From positions 1 through 43,618 of the forward strand of contig JAMCRJ010000069.1 of the NCBI GenBank assembly GCA_023381645.1: a stretch of 43,618 bases of DNA. The letters are read 5' to 3'. The position numbers were made by a program, and so were the translations under genes. Within the stretch, counting starts at the first letter, position 1. Every line of letters begins with the position of its first letter. The notes under the pieces are model-generated. The model was not told where the DNA came from. It saw only the letters and a program-made list of their open reading frames with translations, and searched no databases. Source of the stretch: Gammaproteobacteria bacterium. Its GTDB lineage: Bacteria > Pseudomonadota > Gammaproteobacteria > Acidithiobacillales > Acidithiobacillaceae. Below are positions 17,915-27,771 of the stretch, piece by piece.

Positions 17915-18880
17915 CTACCAGCCCCCCGGCAGCGCATGGCCCGGCCGCGCCGGTCTGCGCCAGAAGCGCCAGCGATCCGCGCGGCGAACCGTTAGGCGCT
18001 CTATACCACCGCTGGCGAGCACACCCGTCAAACACTCCAGGCGCCCGCCCCGCCTCCACAAGGTTCGCAGGGCGGGGACCAGCGCCGCGAAAGACTTTGC
18101 CGCATCGGGATAGAGCCAGGCCCCGGACCAGACCCAGAGCAGATCATCGGGGAGTTTTACCGCGGCCTGCAGCGCTTTGGGATAGGACAGAGGCAGGCCG
18201 AGCCAGCGGGCCGCGGCCTGCAGGTAGTCAGCCTCAGCCGCCACCGTCTGCCACTTCGGAGCGGGCCGCACAGCAGGCAATCGCCCTTCCCCCCAGGCCC
18301 AGAACAGACACCAGGGTTCCTGACCGCTGGCATCGGCATCCTGATTGACGGGATGCGCGGCGAGGAGCATCTGCAACTCATTGAGGAAGGCATTCCAGCG
18401 CCGGGCATCGGCACCGCTGGCTTGCAGCGCCAGCGGCTCGTGGCCCCAGACTTGTTCGGGATCGGGACAGTGCAGGTCGGGCGTGTCGGTGGCCAGCACA
18501 TACCAGCGCCGGGCGCCGCGCCGCAGTGTCCAGGGGGTATCCGCCATGTGCTCGACAGCAGACGTAAACAGTGCCCCAGCGGCGGCTTCCTCCAGGCCGG
18601 GCATGGGCTGCAGCACCGCCCGCCCCGCCTGTCCGCGAAACGCCACCGGCTCCAGGGCAATGACCCAGTGCCCTTCGGTCGCTATACCCTCAGACTCCGC
18701 CAGCAATGCCGCGGCGGGCAACAACCCCTTGAAGCCCAGCAGACGCCCTGCCACCTCCAGAGAGGAACCAGCCGTCAACCGCTCCGTCCGCCCACGCCCC
18801 CAGTAACGCGGCAGCACCGCTCCCAGGCCCTCCTCCGGCACGCCGCGCAACCCCGACAGCCAGAGGCAAAGATCCGCCAT
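17915..18880 (-). CDS. RpfE-like conserved protein encoded upstream of recJ
   Basis: A 321-residue soluble protein rich in Trp, Pro and Arg, with no signal peptide or membrane helix. Segments such as LQPMPGLEEAAAGALF, TPWTLRRGARRWYV and WGHEPLALQASGADARRWN resemble the family annotated as phosphoglycerate mutase-like or RpfE in the rpfE-recJ region of Xanthomonas and relatives. That link rests on memory of gene order and composition and is moderate at best. No catalytic motif of a phosphoglycerate mutase is visible to me. Its start shares a base with the thrC stop (TGATG) and its stop abuts recJ, so it is coupled to both. Confidence 0.55.
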   Translation of the reverse strand: MADLCLWLSGLRGVPEEGLGAVLPRYWGRGRTERLTAGSSLEVAGRLLGFKGLLPAAALLAESEGIATEGHWVIALEPVAFRGQAGRAVLQPMPGLEEAAAGALFTSAVEHMADTPWTLRRGARRWYVLATDTPDLHCPDPEQVWGHEPLALQASGADARRWNAFLNELQMLLAAHPVNQDADASGQEPWCLFWAWGEGRLPAVRPAPKWQTVAAEADYLQAAARWLGLPLSYPKALQAAVKLPDDLLWVWSGAWLYPDAAKSFAALVPALRTLWRRGGRLECLTGVLASGGIERLTVRRADRWRFWRRPARPGHALPGGW

Positions 18881-20010
18881 CAGCGGTCCAGGATGGCGCG
18901 CTGCACGGCCTCCAGACTGGCATCCACGGTGAGCACTTCGCCACCCTGAGCGATGGCGGTATCGGGATCTTTGAGGCCATGCCCGGTGAGGGTACAGACC
19001 ACCGTCGCGCCCGCTTCAATTTTTCCGGCGCGGGCCGCAGCCACCACCCCCGCCACCGAGGTCGCCGAGGCCGGTTCGCAGAAAACGCCCTCGTATTGCG
19101 CCAGCCAGCGCTGCGCCTCCAGAATCTCGGCATCGCTATGACCGCCAAACCAGCCGCCGCTTTCCGCCTGCACCTTGTGCGCCTGATCCCAGGACATGGG
19201 ATGACCGATACGGATGGCCGTGGCGATGGTCTCGGGGTCTTTCACATAGTGGCCGACGATGAAGGGGGCACTGCCTGCCGCCTGAAAGCCCAGCATCTTC
19301 GGTCGTTTGCCCGCCTTACCGTGACCATAGGTGCAGACACCATTACAGAACTTGCAGGAAGCGGTCAGAGGCTGGGACTTGTCGGTCCGCCCGTCGGTGG
19401 CTTCGCAGTAACCCATCCAGTGGGCGGTGATATTGCCGGCATTACCCACGGGCAGGGCGTGATAATCGGGCGCCTCACCCAGCGCTTCGATAATCTCGAA
19501 GGCCGCCGTCTTCTGGCCCTGCAAGCGATAGGGATTGACCGAGTTCACCAGGGTGATGGGCGCATTGGCCGCCACTTCCTGGACGATCTGCATCCCCGCG
19601 TCGAAGTTGCCGCGAATCTGCAACACCAGGGCACCATGCATCATCGCCTGAGAGAGCTTGCCGAGGGCGATCTTGCCTTCGGGGATCACCACGAAGGCGC
19701 GCATTCCCACCCGCGCCGCGTAGGCCGCCGCTGCCGCCGAAGTGTTGCCGGTGGAGGCGCAGATCACCATCTCGCTGCCGTCTTCCTTGGCCTTGGTCAC
19801 CGCCATGGCCATACCACGGTCCTTGAAGGAGCCGGTGGGATTCAGGCCCTCAAATTTGAGAAAAAGGCGGATATCGAGGCCAAGCCGGCGGGGCAGGTTG
19901 ATACACTCGATCAGCGGCGTATTGCCCTCGCCCAGACTCACCGCCGGAGTCTCGGGAGCCAGGGGCAGGAAGGCGCGGTAATGGTCGATAATGCCGGTAT
20001 AACGGGACAT
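18880..20010 (-). CDS. thrC: threonine synthase with a Cys-rich insertion
   Basis: PLP enzyme turning O-phosphohomoserine into threonine. The 376 residues show SLGEGNTPL, the PLP-lysine in NPTGSFKDRG (K63), STGNTSAAAAAYAAR (86-100) and the phosphate-binding PVGNAGNI (187-194). An insertion at about 203-236 carries ASCKFCNGVC with C219, C222 and C226, before KRPKMLGFQAAGSAP. Many ThrC proteins lack it. ATG 20010 is preferred over the TTG at 20028 because AGGATA lies 8 bases upstream of it. It follows hom by 51 bp. Confidence 0.95.
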   Translation of the reverse strand: MSRYTGIIDHYRAFLPLAPETPAVSLGEGNTPLIECINLPRRLGLDIRLFLKFEGLNPTGSFKDRGMAMAVTKAKEDGSEMVICASTGNTSAAAAAYAARVGMRAFVVIPEGKIALGKLSQAMMHGALVLQIRGNFDAGMQIVQEVAANAPITLVNSVNPYRLQGQKTAAFEIIEALGEAPDYHALPVGNAGNITAHWMGYCEATDGRTDKSQPLTASCKFCNGVCTYGHGKAGKRPKMLGFQAAGSAPFIVGHYVKDPETIATAIRIGHPMSWDQAHKVQAESGGWFGGHSDAEILEAQRWLAQYEGVFCEPASATSVAGVVAAARAGKIEAGATVVCTLTGHGLKDPDTAIAQGGEVLTVDASLEAVQRAILDR

Positions 20011-20061
20011 GAAGTTATCCTGATTCAAGATGAAATGCCAAAATTCCGTGCGGCGGACGGA

Positions 20062-21384
20062 TCACCCTTCCGCCAAACTCTCGACGCGCAGGCGCAGCAC
20101 GGGCTGAACGACCACTGGCAGCGCTTCAATGCGAGCGATGGCCTGCTCCAGGTCACCTTCCCGGCAGCGGTGCAGCAGCAGGACGATGGGCACACTGTCT
20201 GCCTCCGGCGTCTCTTTCTGCACCAGCGCTTCTATGGAAATCTCATATTCCGCCAGCATCGTCGCCACCTGTGCCAGCACACCGGGGCGGTTATGGGCGT
20301 GGATGCGCAGATAGTAAGCGCTCTCCACCTCGGCCATGGGCAGCAGCGGCAAGGCACTCATGGCATCGGGCTGGAAGGCGAGATGGGGCACCCGGTTGCT
20401 GGGATCGGCGGTCATGGTCCGCGCCACATCCACCAGGTCCGCCACCACGGCGCTGGCGGTGGGATCGCCGCCGGCACCGCGCCCATAATAAAGGCTCTGC
20501 CCCGCCGCATCACTCTCCACCAAAATCGCGTTGAAGGGTCCCTCCACATTGGCCAGCAGATGACTATGGGGAATCAGGGTCGGATGTACCCGCAACTCGA
20601 CGCCATCCGCGCGGCGCCGCGCAATACCCAGCAACTTGATGCGATAGCCCAGCTCGGCGGCATAGACCACATCGGTCCGTTCCAGCGCACGGATGCCTTC
20701 CACATGACAATGGTCGAAATCCACCGGAATACCGAAAGCAATGGACGCCATCAGGGTAATCTTGTGCGCGGCATCGCCGCCGTCCACATCCAGCCCCGGA
20801 TCGGCCTCGGCATAGCCCAGCCGCTGCGCCTCAGCCAGGGCCTGCTGAAAGTCCCAGCCCGCGCGGAACATCTGGGAGAGGATATAGTTGCTGGTGCCGT
20901 TGATAATGCCCGCCAGCCACTGAATCCGGTTGCCCGCCAGCCCCTCGCGGATCGCCTTGATGATGGGAATGGCACCCGCCACCGCCGCCTCGAAGGCAAC
21001 CATCACCCCCTGCGCCTGCGCCGCCGCGAAAATCTCGTTGCCATGCTCGGCCAGCAGAGCCTTGTTGGCGGTCACCACATGTTTACCCGCCGCGACAGCC
21101 GCCATCAACAGGCTCAGGGCAGGCTCCTGCCCACCCATCACCTCGACGATCACATCCACCTCGGGATCGCGCACCACCGCCCAGGGATCGCTGCTGACCC
21201 GCGCATCCAACCCCAATCCTTCCAAACGCGCCGGATTACGCACCGCCGCATGGACCACCCGTAGCTCCCGTCCGACCCGGCGGGTGATTTCTTCCGCATT
21301 GCGCTCCAGCACCCGCACCGTCCCCTGGCCGACAGTACCCATGCCAAGAATACCGATCCGTACCGGCGCCATATCGTCCGCCAT
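20062..21384 (-). CDS. hom: homoserine dehydrogenase with C-terminal ACT domain
   Basis: Reduces aspartate semialdehyde to homoserine with NAD(P)H, feeding threonine and methionine synthesis. The 440 residues show the Rossmann start VRIGILGMGTVGQGT (8-22), VIVEVMGGQEPA, the substrate region GAIPIIKAIREGLAGN and INGTSNYIL, and YAEADPGLDVDGGDAAHK. The C-terminal ACT domain (about 355-430, YYLRIHAHNRPGVLAQVA) is where threonine feedback acts in related enzymes. Its ATG overlaps the upstream aminotransferase stop by one base. Confidence 0.97.
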   Translation of the reverse strand: MADDMAPVRIGILGMGTVGQGTVRVLERNAEEITRRVGRELRVVHAAVRNPARLEGLGLDARVSSDPWAVVRDPEVDVIVEVMGGQEPALSLLMAAVAAGKHVVTANKALLAEHGNEIFAAAQAQGVMVAFEAAVAGAIPIIKAIREGLAGNRIQWLAGIINGTSNYILSQMFRAGWDFQQALAEAQRLGYAEADPGLDVDGGDAAHKITLMASIAFGIPVDFDHCHVEGIRALERTDVVYAAELGYRIKLLGIARRRADGVELRVHPTLIPHSHLLANVEGPFNAILVESDAAGQSLYYGRGAGGDPTASAVVADLVDVARTMTADPSNRVPHLAFQPDAMSALPLLPMAEVESAYYLRIHAHNRPGVLAQVATMLAEYEISIEALVQKETPEADSVPIVLLLHRCREGDLEQAIARIEALPVVVQPVLRLRVESLAEG

Positions 21385-22565
21385 TACAGATCCTCACGAA
21401 ACATATGTTTAATGCCGCGGATAGCCTGACGGGTACGGTGCTCATTCTCCACCAGCCCGAACCGCACATATTCGTCGCCCAGGTCGCCGAACCCGATCCC
21501 CGGACTTACCGCCACCCTGGCTCGCTCCAGCACCAGCTTGGAGAATTCCAGCGAGCCCATCCTGCGCAGCGATTCAGGAATCCGCGCCCAGACGAACATG
21601 GTCGCCTTGGGCTTGTCGACTGCCCAGCCTGCGGCGTCCAGCCCCTCGCAGAGCACGTCGCGGCGCTGCTCGTACATCTGGCGGATATCTTCGACACAGT
21701 CCTGCGGCCCTTCCAGGGCGGTGATGGCTGCCACCTGAATCGGGGTAAAGGTGCCGTAATCCAGATAGCTCTTCATTCGCGCCAGCGCACCCACCAGTTT
21801 CGGGTTTCCCACCGCAAAGCCCACCCGCCAGCCGGGCATGTTGTAACTCTTGGAAAGGGTGAAGAATTCGACGCCCACGTCCTTGGCCCCCGGCACCTGC
21901 AAAAAGCTCGGCGCTCTATAGCCATCAAAGACGATATCCGCATAGGCCAGATCATGCACCACCCAAATACGGTGCTCCTTGGCAAAGGCCACGATCCGCG
22001 CGAAAAAGTCCAGATCCACGACCGCCGCCGTCGGATTGTGGGGAAAGTTGATCACCAGCATCTTCGGCTTCGGCCACGCCGCCCTCACCGCTTTTTCCAG
22101 TTCTTCGAAAAAATCCACCCCCGGTAGCATCGGTACATGGCGCACATCGGCGCCCGCTATCACGAAACCGTAAGGATGGATGGGATAAGTCGGGCTGGGC
22201 ACCAGCACCGTATCGCCGGGGCCCACGGTCGCCAGTGCCAGATGGGCGATGCCCTCCTTGGAACCGATGGTGACGATGGCCTCGGACTCGGGATCGAGCT
22301 GCACTCCGTAACGGCGCTCATACCAGGTCGTAATGGCACGGCGCAAGCGGGGAATACCGCGCGACACGCTGTAGCGATGGGTGTCACCCCGTTGTGCCGT
22401 TTCACAGAGCTTATCGACGATGTACTGCGGCGTGGGCTGGTCGGGGTTCCCCATACCGAAGTCGATGATATCCTCGCCCCGCTTGCGGGCCTGATTCTTG
22501 AGGTCCGTAACAATGTTAAACACGTAGGGGGGCAGACGACGGATACGTTCAAAGTCACTGTTCAT
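21384..22565 (-). CDS. alaC: AlaC-type PLP aminotransferase
   Basis: Class I aminotransferase of 393 residues. It has the PLP-lysine K239 in [16 protein letters not shown]177 in NFPHNPTA, D205 and Y208 in VVHDLAYAD, and the substrate Arg R247. The start [19 protein letters not shown] and the [10 protein letters not shown] segment match the AlaC group of glutamate-pyruvate aminotransferases, which are often encoded beside hom. ATG 22565 is chosen because family similarity begins there; an upstream frame to 22613 adds 16 unsupported residues. It may instead act on other amino acids of the aspartate family, which would fit the hom-thrC context. Confidence 0.88.
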   Translation of the reverse strand: MNSDFERIRRLPPYVFNIVTDLKNQARKRGEDIIDFGMGNPDQPTPQYIVDKLCETAQRGDTHRYSVSRGIPRLRRAITTWYERRYGVQLDPESEAIVTIGSKEGIAHLALATVGPGDTVLVPSPTYPIHPYGFVIAGADVRHVPMLPGVDFFEELEKAVRAAWPKPKMLVINFPHNPTAAVVDLDFFARIVAFAKEHRIWVVHDLAYADIVFDGYRAPSFLQVPGAKDVGVEFFTLSKSYNMPGWRVGFAVGNPKLVGALARMKSYLDYGTFTPIQVAAITALEGPQDCVEDIRQMYEQRRDVLCEGLDAAGWAVDKPKATMFVWARIPESLRRMGSLEFSKLVLERARVAVSPGIGFGDLGDEYVRFGLVENEHRTRQAIRGIKHMFREDL

Positions 22566-22659
22566 GTGGCGCTGGCCTTCAGGGTTGTAGCGAATGCCGA
22601 AACCGATGAACAATAGAGAGGCGACGCGGGCCTGTCAATCCGCGCTGGGGAAGAATCTC

Positions 22660-23034
22660 ATGAAATTACATCTGCAACGCGACGCCCATCGCAATGTCAT
22701 CCATGCCTACGGGCCGCAGGGCATCGTCATTCACGGCGAAAATTACGGACAGGGGCTGCTGGTCGGCGCCGAGTGGCTGCACAGTCCCTGGGGACCGGAA
22801 CATGCCGACACCCTTGAACTCGCGCACTTTGACGAGGTCGTGACACGCCGGCCCGATATCGTGCTGCTGGGCACCGGCAAGCATCAGCATTTTCCGCTGG
22901 AGTTGCTGCACGCCCTGCGCGCCGCCGGACTGGCGGTGGAAGTGATGGACACCAGCGCCGCCTGCCGCACCTACAACATTCTGGTGGCCGAAGATCGCTT
23001 GGTCATCGCTGCGCTGTTGCCACCTGTGGCCTGA
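22660..23034 (+). CDS. Mth938/DUF498 domain protein
   Basis: A 124-residue protein containing YGPQGIVIHGENYGQGLLVG, then RRPDIVLLGTGKHQHFP and EVMDTSAACRTYNILVAEDR. These are the conserved blocks of the Mth938 (DUF498) fold, shared with the mitochondrial complex I assembly factor NDUFAF3. The bacterial function is not established. GGGGAAGA precedes ATG 22660. It is divergent from alaC (94-bp shared upstream region) and convergent with rpoS (22 bp between stops). Confidence 0.88.
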   Translation: MKLHLQRDAHRNVIHAYGPQGIVIHGENYGQGLLVGAEWLHSPWGPEHADTLELAHFDEVVTRRPDIVLLGTGKHQHFPLELLHALRAAGLAVEVMDTSAACRTYNILVAEDRLVIAALLPPVA

Positions 23035-23056
23035 AATCTGTGGAATCGGCCAGACA

Positions 23057-24010
23057 TCAACCGAACAGGTACTCGGGTGCCAACCCTTCCGCTTCGATGC
23101 GCTGGCGCAACACCAGCAGCGCCTCCACTTGAATCTGGCGCACCCGCTCACGGGTAATGCCGAGGCGGGAGCCCACCTCTTCCAACGTTGCTCCGTCCGT
23201 ACCGTCCAGACCGAAGCGCCAGAGCAGGACGAGGCGATGTTTTTCGGTCATGGTCGCAATCCACTGGTGCACCTGCCGAGAAAGATTCTGGTTCTCCAGC
23301 CGCTGCTCCACGCCTACCGCGTTGGTGTCTGCCACCAGATCAGCCAGGGAACGATCCGACCCCCTGCCGTAGGGCATATCCAGGCTCGTCACCCGGCCAT
23401 CCATTTCCAGGCAATCGCGGACCCCGTCGACGGAACGATCCAAAGCTTCCGCCACCTCTTCCGGCGTCGGGTCCCGCTGCAGCGTTTGTACGAGACAGCG
23501 GGTGGCGCGCAGCACAGCGCTGAGTTCCTTCATCACGTGAATGGGCAGACGGATGGTGCGGGTCTGATTCATCAGCGCCCGCTCGATATTCTGACGAATC
23601 CACCAGGTCGCATAGGTAGAGAAGCGAAAGCCGCGCTCCGGATCAAATTTCTCCACCGCCCGGATCAGCCCGAGGTTGCCCTCTTCGATCAGGTCCAGAA
23701 GTGGCAAGCCCCGGTTGAGGTAGTGCCGCGCCACCTTTACTACCAAGCGGAGATTGCTCTCTATCATGGTGCAGCGCGCAGCCTGATCGCCAGCCTGCAC
23801 CAGGCGCCCCAGGGTCACCTCCTGCTCCGCCGTCAGCAGCGGGCTGTGCCCGATCTCCCGAAGATAACAGCGGGTGGCATCCCAGTCGGGCGCCTCGCCG
23901 AAATCTTCCGCTCCATCGATCTTTTCCGGAACATCCTCGTCCTGTTCTGACATCGGGGATGCATCTGGAAACTCCCCGTCCTCATCCTCGTCTCCGATCG
24001 CGTTTATCAT
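23057..24010 (-). CDS. rpoS: RNA polymerase sigma factor RpoS
   Basis: Stationary-phase and stress sigma factor. From ATG 24010 it has 317 residues. Region 2 reads MIESNLRLVVKVARHYLNRG and GNLGLIRAVEKFDPERGFRF, with the -10 recognition helix STYATWWIRQNIERA. Region 3 starts RTIRLPIHVMKEL. Region 4 has GATLEEVGSRLGITRERVRQ, the -35 recognition helix. The DLIEEGNLG and MNQTRTIRLP blocks follow RpoS more than RpoD. AGGAGAG is 8 bases before ATG 24010, better placed than for the GTG at 24016. The 5' end overlaps pcm by 29 bases, and nlpD is absent. Confidence 0.92.
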   Translation of the reverse strand: MINAIGDEDEDGEFPDASPMSEQDEDVPEKIDGAEDFGEAPDWDATRCYLREIGHSPLLTAEQEVTLGRLVQAGDQAARCTMIESNLRLVVKVARHYLNRGLPLLDLIEEGNLGLIRAVEKFDPERGFRFSTYATWWIRQNIERALMNQTRTIRLPIHVMKELSAVLRATRCLVQTLQRDPTPEEVAEALDRSVDGVRDCLEMDGRVTSLDMPYGRGSDRSLADLVADTNAVGVEQRLENQNLSRQVHQWIATMTEKHRLVLLWRFGLDGTDGATLEEVGSRLGITRERVRQIQVEALLVLRQRIEAEGLAPEYLFG

Positions 24011-24707
24011 CCGCACACTCTCCTGAGGCCACAGAAACGGTTCCCGCTAGCAAGGGGACGAAATGGCAACTGCCCAGCGCAATCACCCGCGCAGTGCTGC
24101 CATCCCAATGACTGACCTGCAAATGCTGCCTCCCCCCCTCCTCCACCGGCATTACCAGACTGCCTCCGGCACACAACTGACGATAAAGGGGCGCCAGTGC
24201 GCAGGGCACGGCAGCGGTAATGACAATTGCGTCAAAAGGCGCGTTTTCTGGCCAGCCGCCGCTGCCATCGCCGTGCTGCAGATGTACCTGGCGATAGCCC
24301 AGCCTGCCCAGCAACGCGGTCGCTCTTTCCTGCAGCGGGCCGATACGCTCGATACTGAAGACCTCCGCCCCTAGCTCCGCCAGCACGGCGGTCTGGTAAG
24401 CGGACCCTGTACCGATCTCCAGCACCCGCCGGGGTACCCCCCGCTCCTCCAGAATCGCCTCCATCATCCGCGCCACCATCCAGGGCTGGGAGATGGTCTG
24501 TCCGTAACCGATGGGCAGCGATACCGGCTCATAGGCCCGCCCCGCCAGTGCCTGGGCGACAAAGCGATGACGCGGAACTCGGTTCATCGCGTCCAGCACC
24601 CGCTCATCACGGATGCCTTCCGCGCGCAGACGGAGTACCATTCTTCCCCGCGTGCGAGGGGAAATCATGCCGACTTCAGGACTCAGGGCTAGCAACGAAG
24701 CAGCCAT
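23982..24707 (-). CDS. pcm: protein-L-isoaspartate O-methyltransferase
   Basis: Repairs damaged proteins by methylating L-isoaspartyl residues with S-adenosylmethionine. The 241 residues show [33 protein letters not shown], the SAM-binding [20 protein letters not shown] and the post-motif VITAAVP. A strong GGAGGG lies 9 bases before ATG 24707; this start lies within the end of surE (19-base overlap). The C-terminal tail after HFVPLLAG is about 20 residues longer than the usual end and covers the start of rpoS. It is rich in Asp and Arg and may not be structured. Confidence 0.95.
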   Translation of the reverse strand: MAASLLALSPEVGMISPRTRGRMVLRLRAEGIRDERVLDAMNRVPRHRFVAQALAGRAYEPVSLPIGYGQTISQPWMVARMMEAILEERGVPRRVLEIGTGSAYQTAVLAELGAEVFSIERIGPLQERATALLGRLGYRQVHLQHGDGSGGWPENAPFDAIVITAAVPCALAPLYRQLCAGGSLVMPVEEGGRQHLQVSHWDGSTARVIALGSCHFVPLLAGTVSVASGECADDKRDRRRG

Positions 24708-25441
24708 TGACTCAAACCCTCCAGAAAATTGTAGCGGGTCATATCCAGATCCAGCGGGGTGATGGAGACATAACCGCGACGCACCGCGTCAAAGTCGGTA
24801 CCGGGACCGGCGTCTGCTTCCCGCCCGGAAGGGCCAATCCAGTAAACGGGATCGCCGCGGGGATCCGCCGCCGGTATCACCATGTCGCTCTTGTGGCGAC
24901 GCCCCAGACGCGTCACTTCAAATCCGTGGATTTCATCGTAGGGCAAATCCGGCACGTTCACGTTGAGGATGGTATCGGCAGGCAACGCGTGACTCAGCAC
25001 CCCGGTCACCAGTTTGGCGGCGACCAGCGCCGCCGTCGAAAAGTGGGTGCAATCGCGCCCGGCCAGGGAAACCGCCATGGCGGGCAACCCCAGGAAACGC
25101 CCCTCGGTGGCGGCGGCCACGGTGCCTGAGTAGAGCACATCGTCCCCCATGTTAGCCCCCCGGTTGATACCCGAGATCACCATATCCGGTGTTTCCGCAA
25201 AAATTCCGGTGACCGCGAGGTGAACGCAGTCGGTAGGCGTACCGCCGATCAGATAATGAAAGCCATTGAGCCCGGTGCGCATCCGCAGAGGCCGGTCCAG
25301 GGTGAGGGAGTTGCTGGCCCCGCTCCGGTCCTGCTCCGGCGCCAGCACCTCCAGATCGCCCAAAGGCTTTATCGCTTCAGCAAGTGCCGCCAGTCCCGGT
25401 GCCAGATAACCATCGTCGTTACTGAGCAAGAAACGTGGCAT
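24689..25441 (-). CDS. surE: 5'/3'-nucleotidase SurE
   Basis: Metal-dependent nucleotidase with broad activity on nucleoside monophosphates, linked to stationary-phase survival. The 250 residues begin [12 protein letters not shown] with the metal-binding N8-D9-D10, then [25 protein letters not shown] and [20 protein letters not shown], all SurE signatures. ATG 25441 is set by GGAG just upstream and by the family start; the frame extends 27 residues further without support. surE-pcm-rpoS is a classic stress-survival cluster. Confidence 0.96.
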   Translation of the reverse strand: MPRFLLSNDDGYLAPGLAALAEAIKPLGDLEVLAPEQDRSGASNSLTLDRPLRMRTGLNGFHYLIGGTPTDCVHLAVTGIFAETPDMVISGINRGANMGDDVLYSGTVAAATEGRFLGLPAMAVSLAGRDCTHFSTAALVAAKLVTGVLSHALPADTILNVNVPDLPYDEIHGFEVTRLGRRHKSDMVIPAADPRGDPVYWIGPSGREADAGPGTDFDAVRRGYVSITPLDLDMTRYNFLEGLSQWLLRC

Positions 25442-25539
25442 CAGGTCTCCAAAACGCAGGCAGTGACTACTTTGGCGTCCATAGTAAGCTACGAAGCGCC
25501 CCTGGGTCCATCCTCCGGGCACACACCGCTCCCCGCAGA

Positions 25540-26103
25540 CTAGTGCGCTGCGCGCTCTGACGCCGCAGGTGCCCGGTTTTCGTTCTGCACCTGCTGAATC
25601 TGCCGCTGCAGCAACAATACCCGCAACTGCGCCGCATCCATCGCCTGTTTCAGGCCGTTTACCCGCTCCAGGTAACGCGCATAATTACGCTCGTTTCCGG
25701 TGCGGATGGCCTTGCCCTGCTCATAGTCTTTGGTCGCCTGAATCAGGCTCAGCCGCGCCGCGAGCAATTCCCCCTGCAGACGCTTCAATGCCGGGTTGGC
25801 CCCAGGCCGGACGGGCGTGGGCAGGGGTGGTCCCGGCGGCGGGGTGATGCCGGCCCCCGACCCAGGCATCGGCGTACTGACCGAAGCCTGTGGCGCCCCG
25901 GAAATCTGTTCGACACCTTTGGCGCCCGGCGGCGGAGTTTCACCGTAGCTGACTACGCCACCGCCACCCACCCAGCGATAAATGGTGGATGCATTCACGG
26001 AAGTGCTGATCAGAAAGACAGACAGGAAAACACACGCTCCCGCCGTTGCTGCACGTCTTGATTCACCTTTACCAGACGTAAAAGGGGATTTCCTGTACTT
26101 CAT
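25540..26103 (-). CDS. secreted DUF4124-like protein
   Basis: A 187-residue protein with a signal peptide (about 1-38, hydrophobic [15 protein letters not shown]), then [25 protein letters not shown], which resembles DUF4124 (normally xxYKWVDxxGxxxYSDxPP). A Pro/Gly-rich linker (about 58-105) leads to a long, probably coiled-coil C-terminus (about 110-175, [19 protein letters not shown]). Expected in the periplasm, perhaps as a coiled-coil dimer. CAGGAGA precedes ATG 26103. Function unknown. It is separated from glnA by a strong terminator, so it is its own transcription unit. Confidence 0.72.
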   Translation of the reverse strand: MKYRKSPFTSGKGESRRAATAGACVFLSVFLISTSVNASTIYRWVGGGGVVSYGETPPPGAKGVEQISGAPQASVSTPMPGSGAGITPPPGPPLPTPVRPGANPALKRLQGELLAARLSLIQATKDYEQGKAIRTGNERNYARYLERVNGLKQAMDAAQLRVLLLQRQIQQVQNENRAPAASERAAH

Positions 26104-26177
26104 CAGCCTGTTCTCCTGACCAGCGCGGCATTTCCGTATATGGTCGCCAAGCCCCGCATTGTCAAGGTGGCGGCCAC

Positions 26178-26205
26178 AAAAAAGCCCCGCATAAAGCACG
26201 GGGCT
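26178..26205 (-). terminator. rho-independent terminator after glnA
   Basis: On the minus strand AGCCCCG (26205-26199), a 9-base loop and CGGGGCT (26189-26183) form a perfect 7-bp stem, followed directly by a run of T (26183-26178). It lies 44 bases past the glnA stop and reads in the glnA direction. Confidence 0.9.
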
Positions 26206-26248
26206 GACGGCGCCGGGGAAAGACCGCAGCGGCAGGGAGTACCCAGTC

Positions 26249-27664
26249 TCAGAGGCTGTAGTACATCTGGAACTCCACCGGATGGGTGGTCATGCGCAGG
26301 GCCTGCACTTCGGCCCATTTCACGTCCAGATAACCTTCCAGCCAGCTCTCGGAGAACACACCACCCTTCATGAGGAAGTCATGGTCGGCTTCCAGGGCGC
26401 GCAGAGCTTCTTCCAGAGAGGCGGCCACACCGGGGATGTTGGCCTGTTCCTCGGCGGGCAGGTCGTAAAGGTTCTTGTCCATGGCGTCGCCGGGATGGAT
26501 TTTGTTCTGGATACCGTCCAGACCCGCCATCAGCATGGCAGAGAATGCCAGGTAGGGGTTGGCGGTAGAGTCCGGGAAACGCACTTCGATGCGCCGTGCT
26601 TTGGGACTGTTGACGAAGGGAATGCGGATGGATGCCGAACGGTTCTTGGCGGAGTAGGCGAGTAGCACCGGGGCCTCGAAATGAGGTACCAGACGCTTGT
26701 AGCTGTTGGTACTGGGGTTGGTCAGCGCATTGATCGCCTTGGCGTGTTTGATGATGCCACCGATGTAATACAGCGCGATTTCTGACAATCCGCCGTACAG
26801 ATCACCCGCAAAGATGTTCTTGCCGTCCTTGCCGAGGGACTGGTGGACGTGCATGCCGCTGCCGTTGTCACCGACGATGGGCTTGGGCATGAAAGTGGCC
26901 GTCTGGCCGTAGGCCGCCGCCACGTTGTGGACGACATACTTGAGGATCTGCACTTCGTCCGCCTTGCGGGTCAGCGTATTGAAGCCGACGCCGATTTCAT
27001 GCTGCCCGGCCGTGGCCACCTCATGGTGATGGACCTCCACTTTCAAGCCCATTTCTTCCATGGCCAGACACATGGCCGAGCGCAGGTCCTGAGCGGAATC
27101 CACCGGCGGAACCGGGAAATATCCCCCCTTCACACCGGGGCGATGGCCCATATTGCCGGATTCATACTCCTTGCCCGAATTCCAGGCAGCTTCTTCGGCG
27201 TCCACCTTGTAGGCGCAACCGCTCATATCGATATTCCAGGTCACGGAATCGAACACGAAGAATTCGTTTTCAGGACCGAAGAAAGACGTGTCGGCAATAC
27301 CAGTGCTCTTCAGGTAGATTTCGGCGCGCTTGGCCACGGAGCGGGGATCGCGTTCATAGCCCTGACCAGTGGCGGGCTCGATGACGTCACAACGGAGAAG
27401 AAGCGTGGTTTCGTCCATAAAGGGATCGAGTACTGCAGAATCCGGGTCGGGCAGAAGAATCATGTCGGACTCGTTGATGCCCTTCCAGCCGGCGATGGAG
27501 GATCCGTCAAAAGCCTTGCCTTCGGTAAAGGTGTCTTCTTCAATGACATGCCCGGGAACGGAGACGTGCTGCTCCTTGCCCTTGGTATCCGTAAAGCGGA
27601 AATCAATGAACTTGATGTCTTTTTCCTTAATCAACTTGACCACATCACTGGGGCTGTAACCCAT
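26249..27664 (-). CDS. glnA: glutamine synthetase type I
   Basis: Makes glutamine from glutamate, ammonia and ATP; the main route of ammonia assimilation. The 471 residues carry [20 protein letters not shown], the ATP-site segment [25 protein letters not shown] and the loop [12 protein letters not shown]. The adenylylation tyrosine is present in [13 protein letters not shown], so the enzyme is probably controlled by GlnE (type I-beta). GGAGGAG precedes ATG 27664; the frame continues 5 codons further. It is a single-gene unit with its own terminator and a likely NtrC-controlled upstream region. No glnB/K or ntrBC gene is nearby. Confidence 0.97.
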   Translation of the reverse strand: MGYSPSDVVKLIKEKDIKFIDFRFTDTKGKEQHVSVPGHVIEEDTFTEGKAFDGSSIAGWKGINESDMILLPDPDSAVLDPFMDETTLLLRCDVIEPATGQGYERDPRSVAKRAEIYLKSTGIADTSFFGPENEFFVFDSVTWNIDMSGCAYKVDAEEAAWNSGKEYESGNMGHRPGVKGGYFPVPPVDSAQDLRSAMCLAMEEMGLKVEVHHHEVATAGQHEIGVGFNTLTRKADEVQILKYVVHNVAAAYGQTATFMPKPIVGDNGSGMHVHQSLGKDGKNIFAGDLYGGLSEIALYYIGGIIKHAKAINALTNPSTNSYKRLVPHFEAPVLLAYSAKNRSASIRIPFVNSPKARRIEVRFPDSTANPYLAFSAMLMAGLDGIQNKIHPGDAMDKNLYDLPAEEQANIPGVAASLEEALRALEADHDFLMKGGVFSESWLEGYLDVKWAEVQALRMTTHPVEFQMYYSL

Positions 27665-27714
27665 TTGCTTCTCCTCCAATCAAGAAATATGTACGACCCG
27701 AAACAGACTCTCTA

Positions 27715-27737
27715 AACAAAATTCATACCAGATTATA
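27715..27737 (-). promoter_or_regulatory. candidate glnA promoters (sigma-54-like and a TATAAT box)
   Basis: On the minus strand TGGTAT-N5-TTGTT (27730-27715) follows the -24/-12 pattern of sigma-54 promoters, except that the -12 GC reads GT. A perfect TATAAT lies just upstream (27737-27732) and could be the -10 box of a separate sigma-70 promoter; its -35 is weak. Two overlapping promoters would mirror the glnAp1/glnAp2 design of enteric bacteria. The start codon is about 50-60 bases downstream. Confidence 0.45.
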
Positions 27738-27771
27738 ACCGGAGCAAGGGATGCATAACCCCACATGTGTT

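Noticed and set aside
16139..17995. Long plus-strand frame antisense to recJ
   Set aside because: It mirrors GC-rich recJ codons and has no domain, ribosome site or family signal.
18979..21264. A 761-codon plus-strand frame across thrC and hom
   Set aside because: Antisense shadow; thrC and hom have complete catalytic motifs on the other strand.
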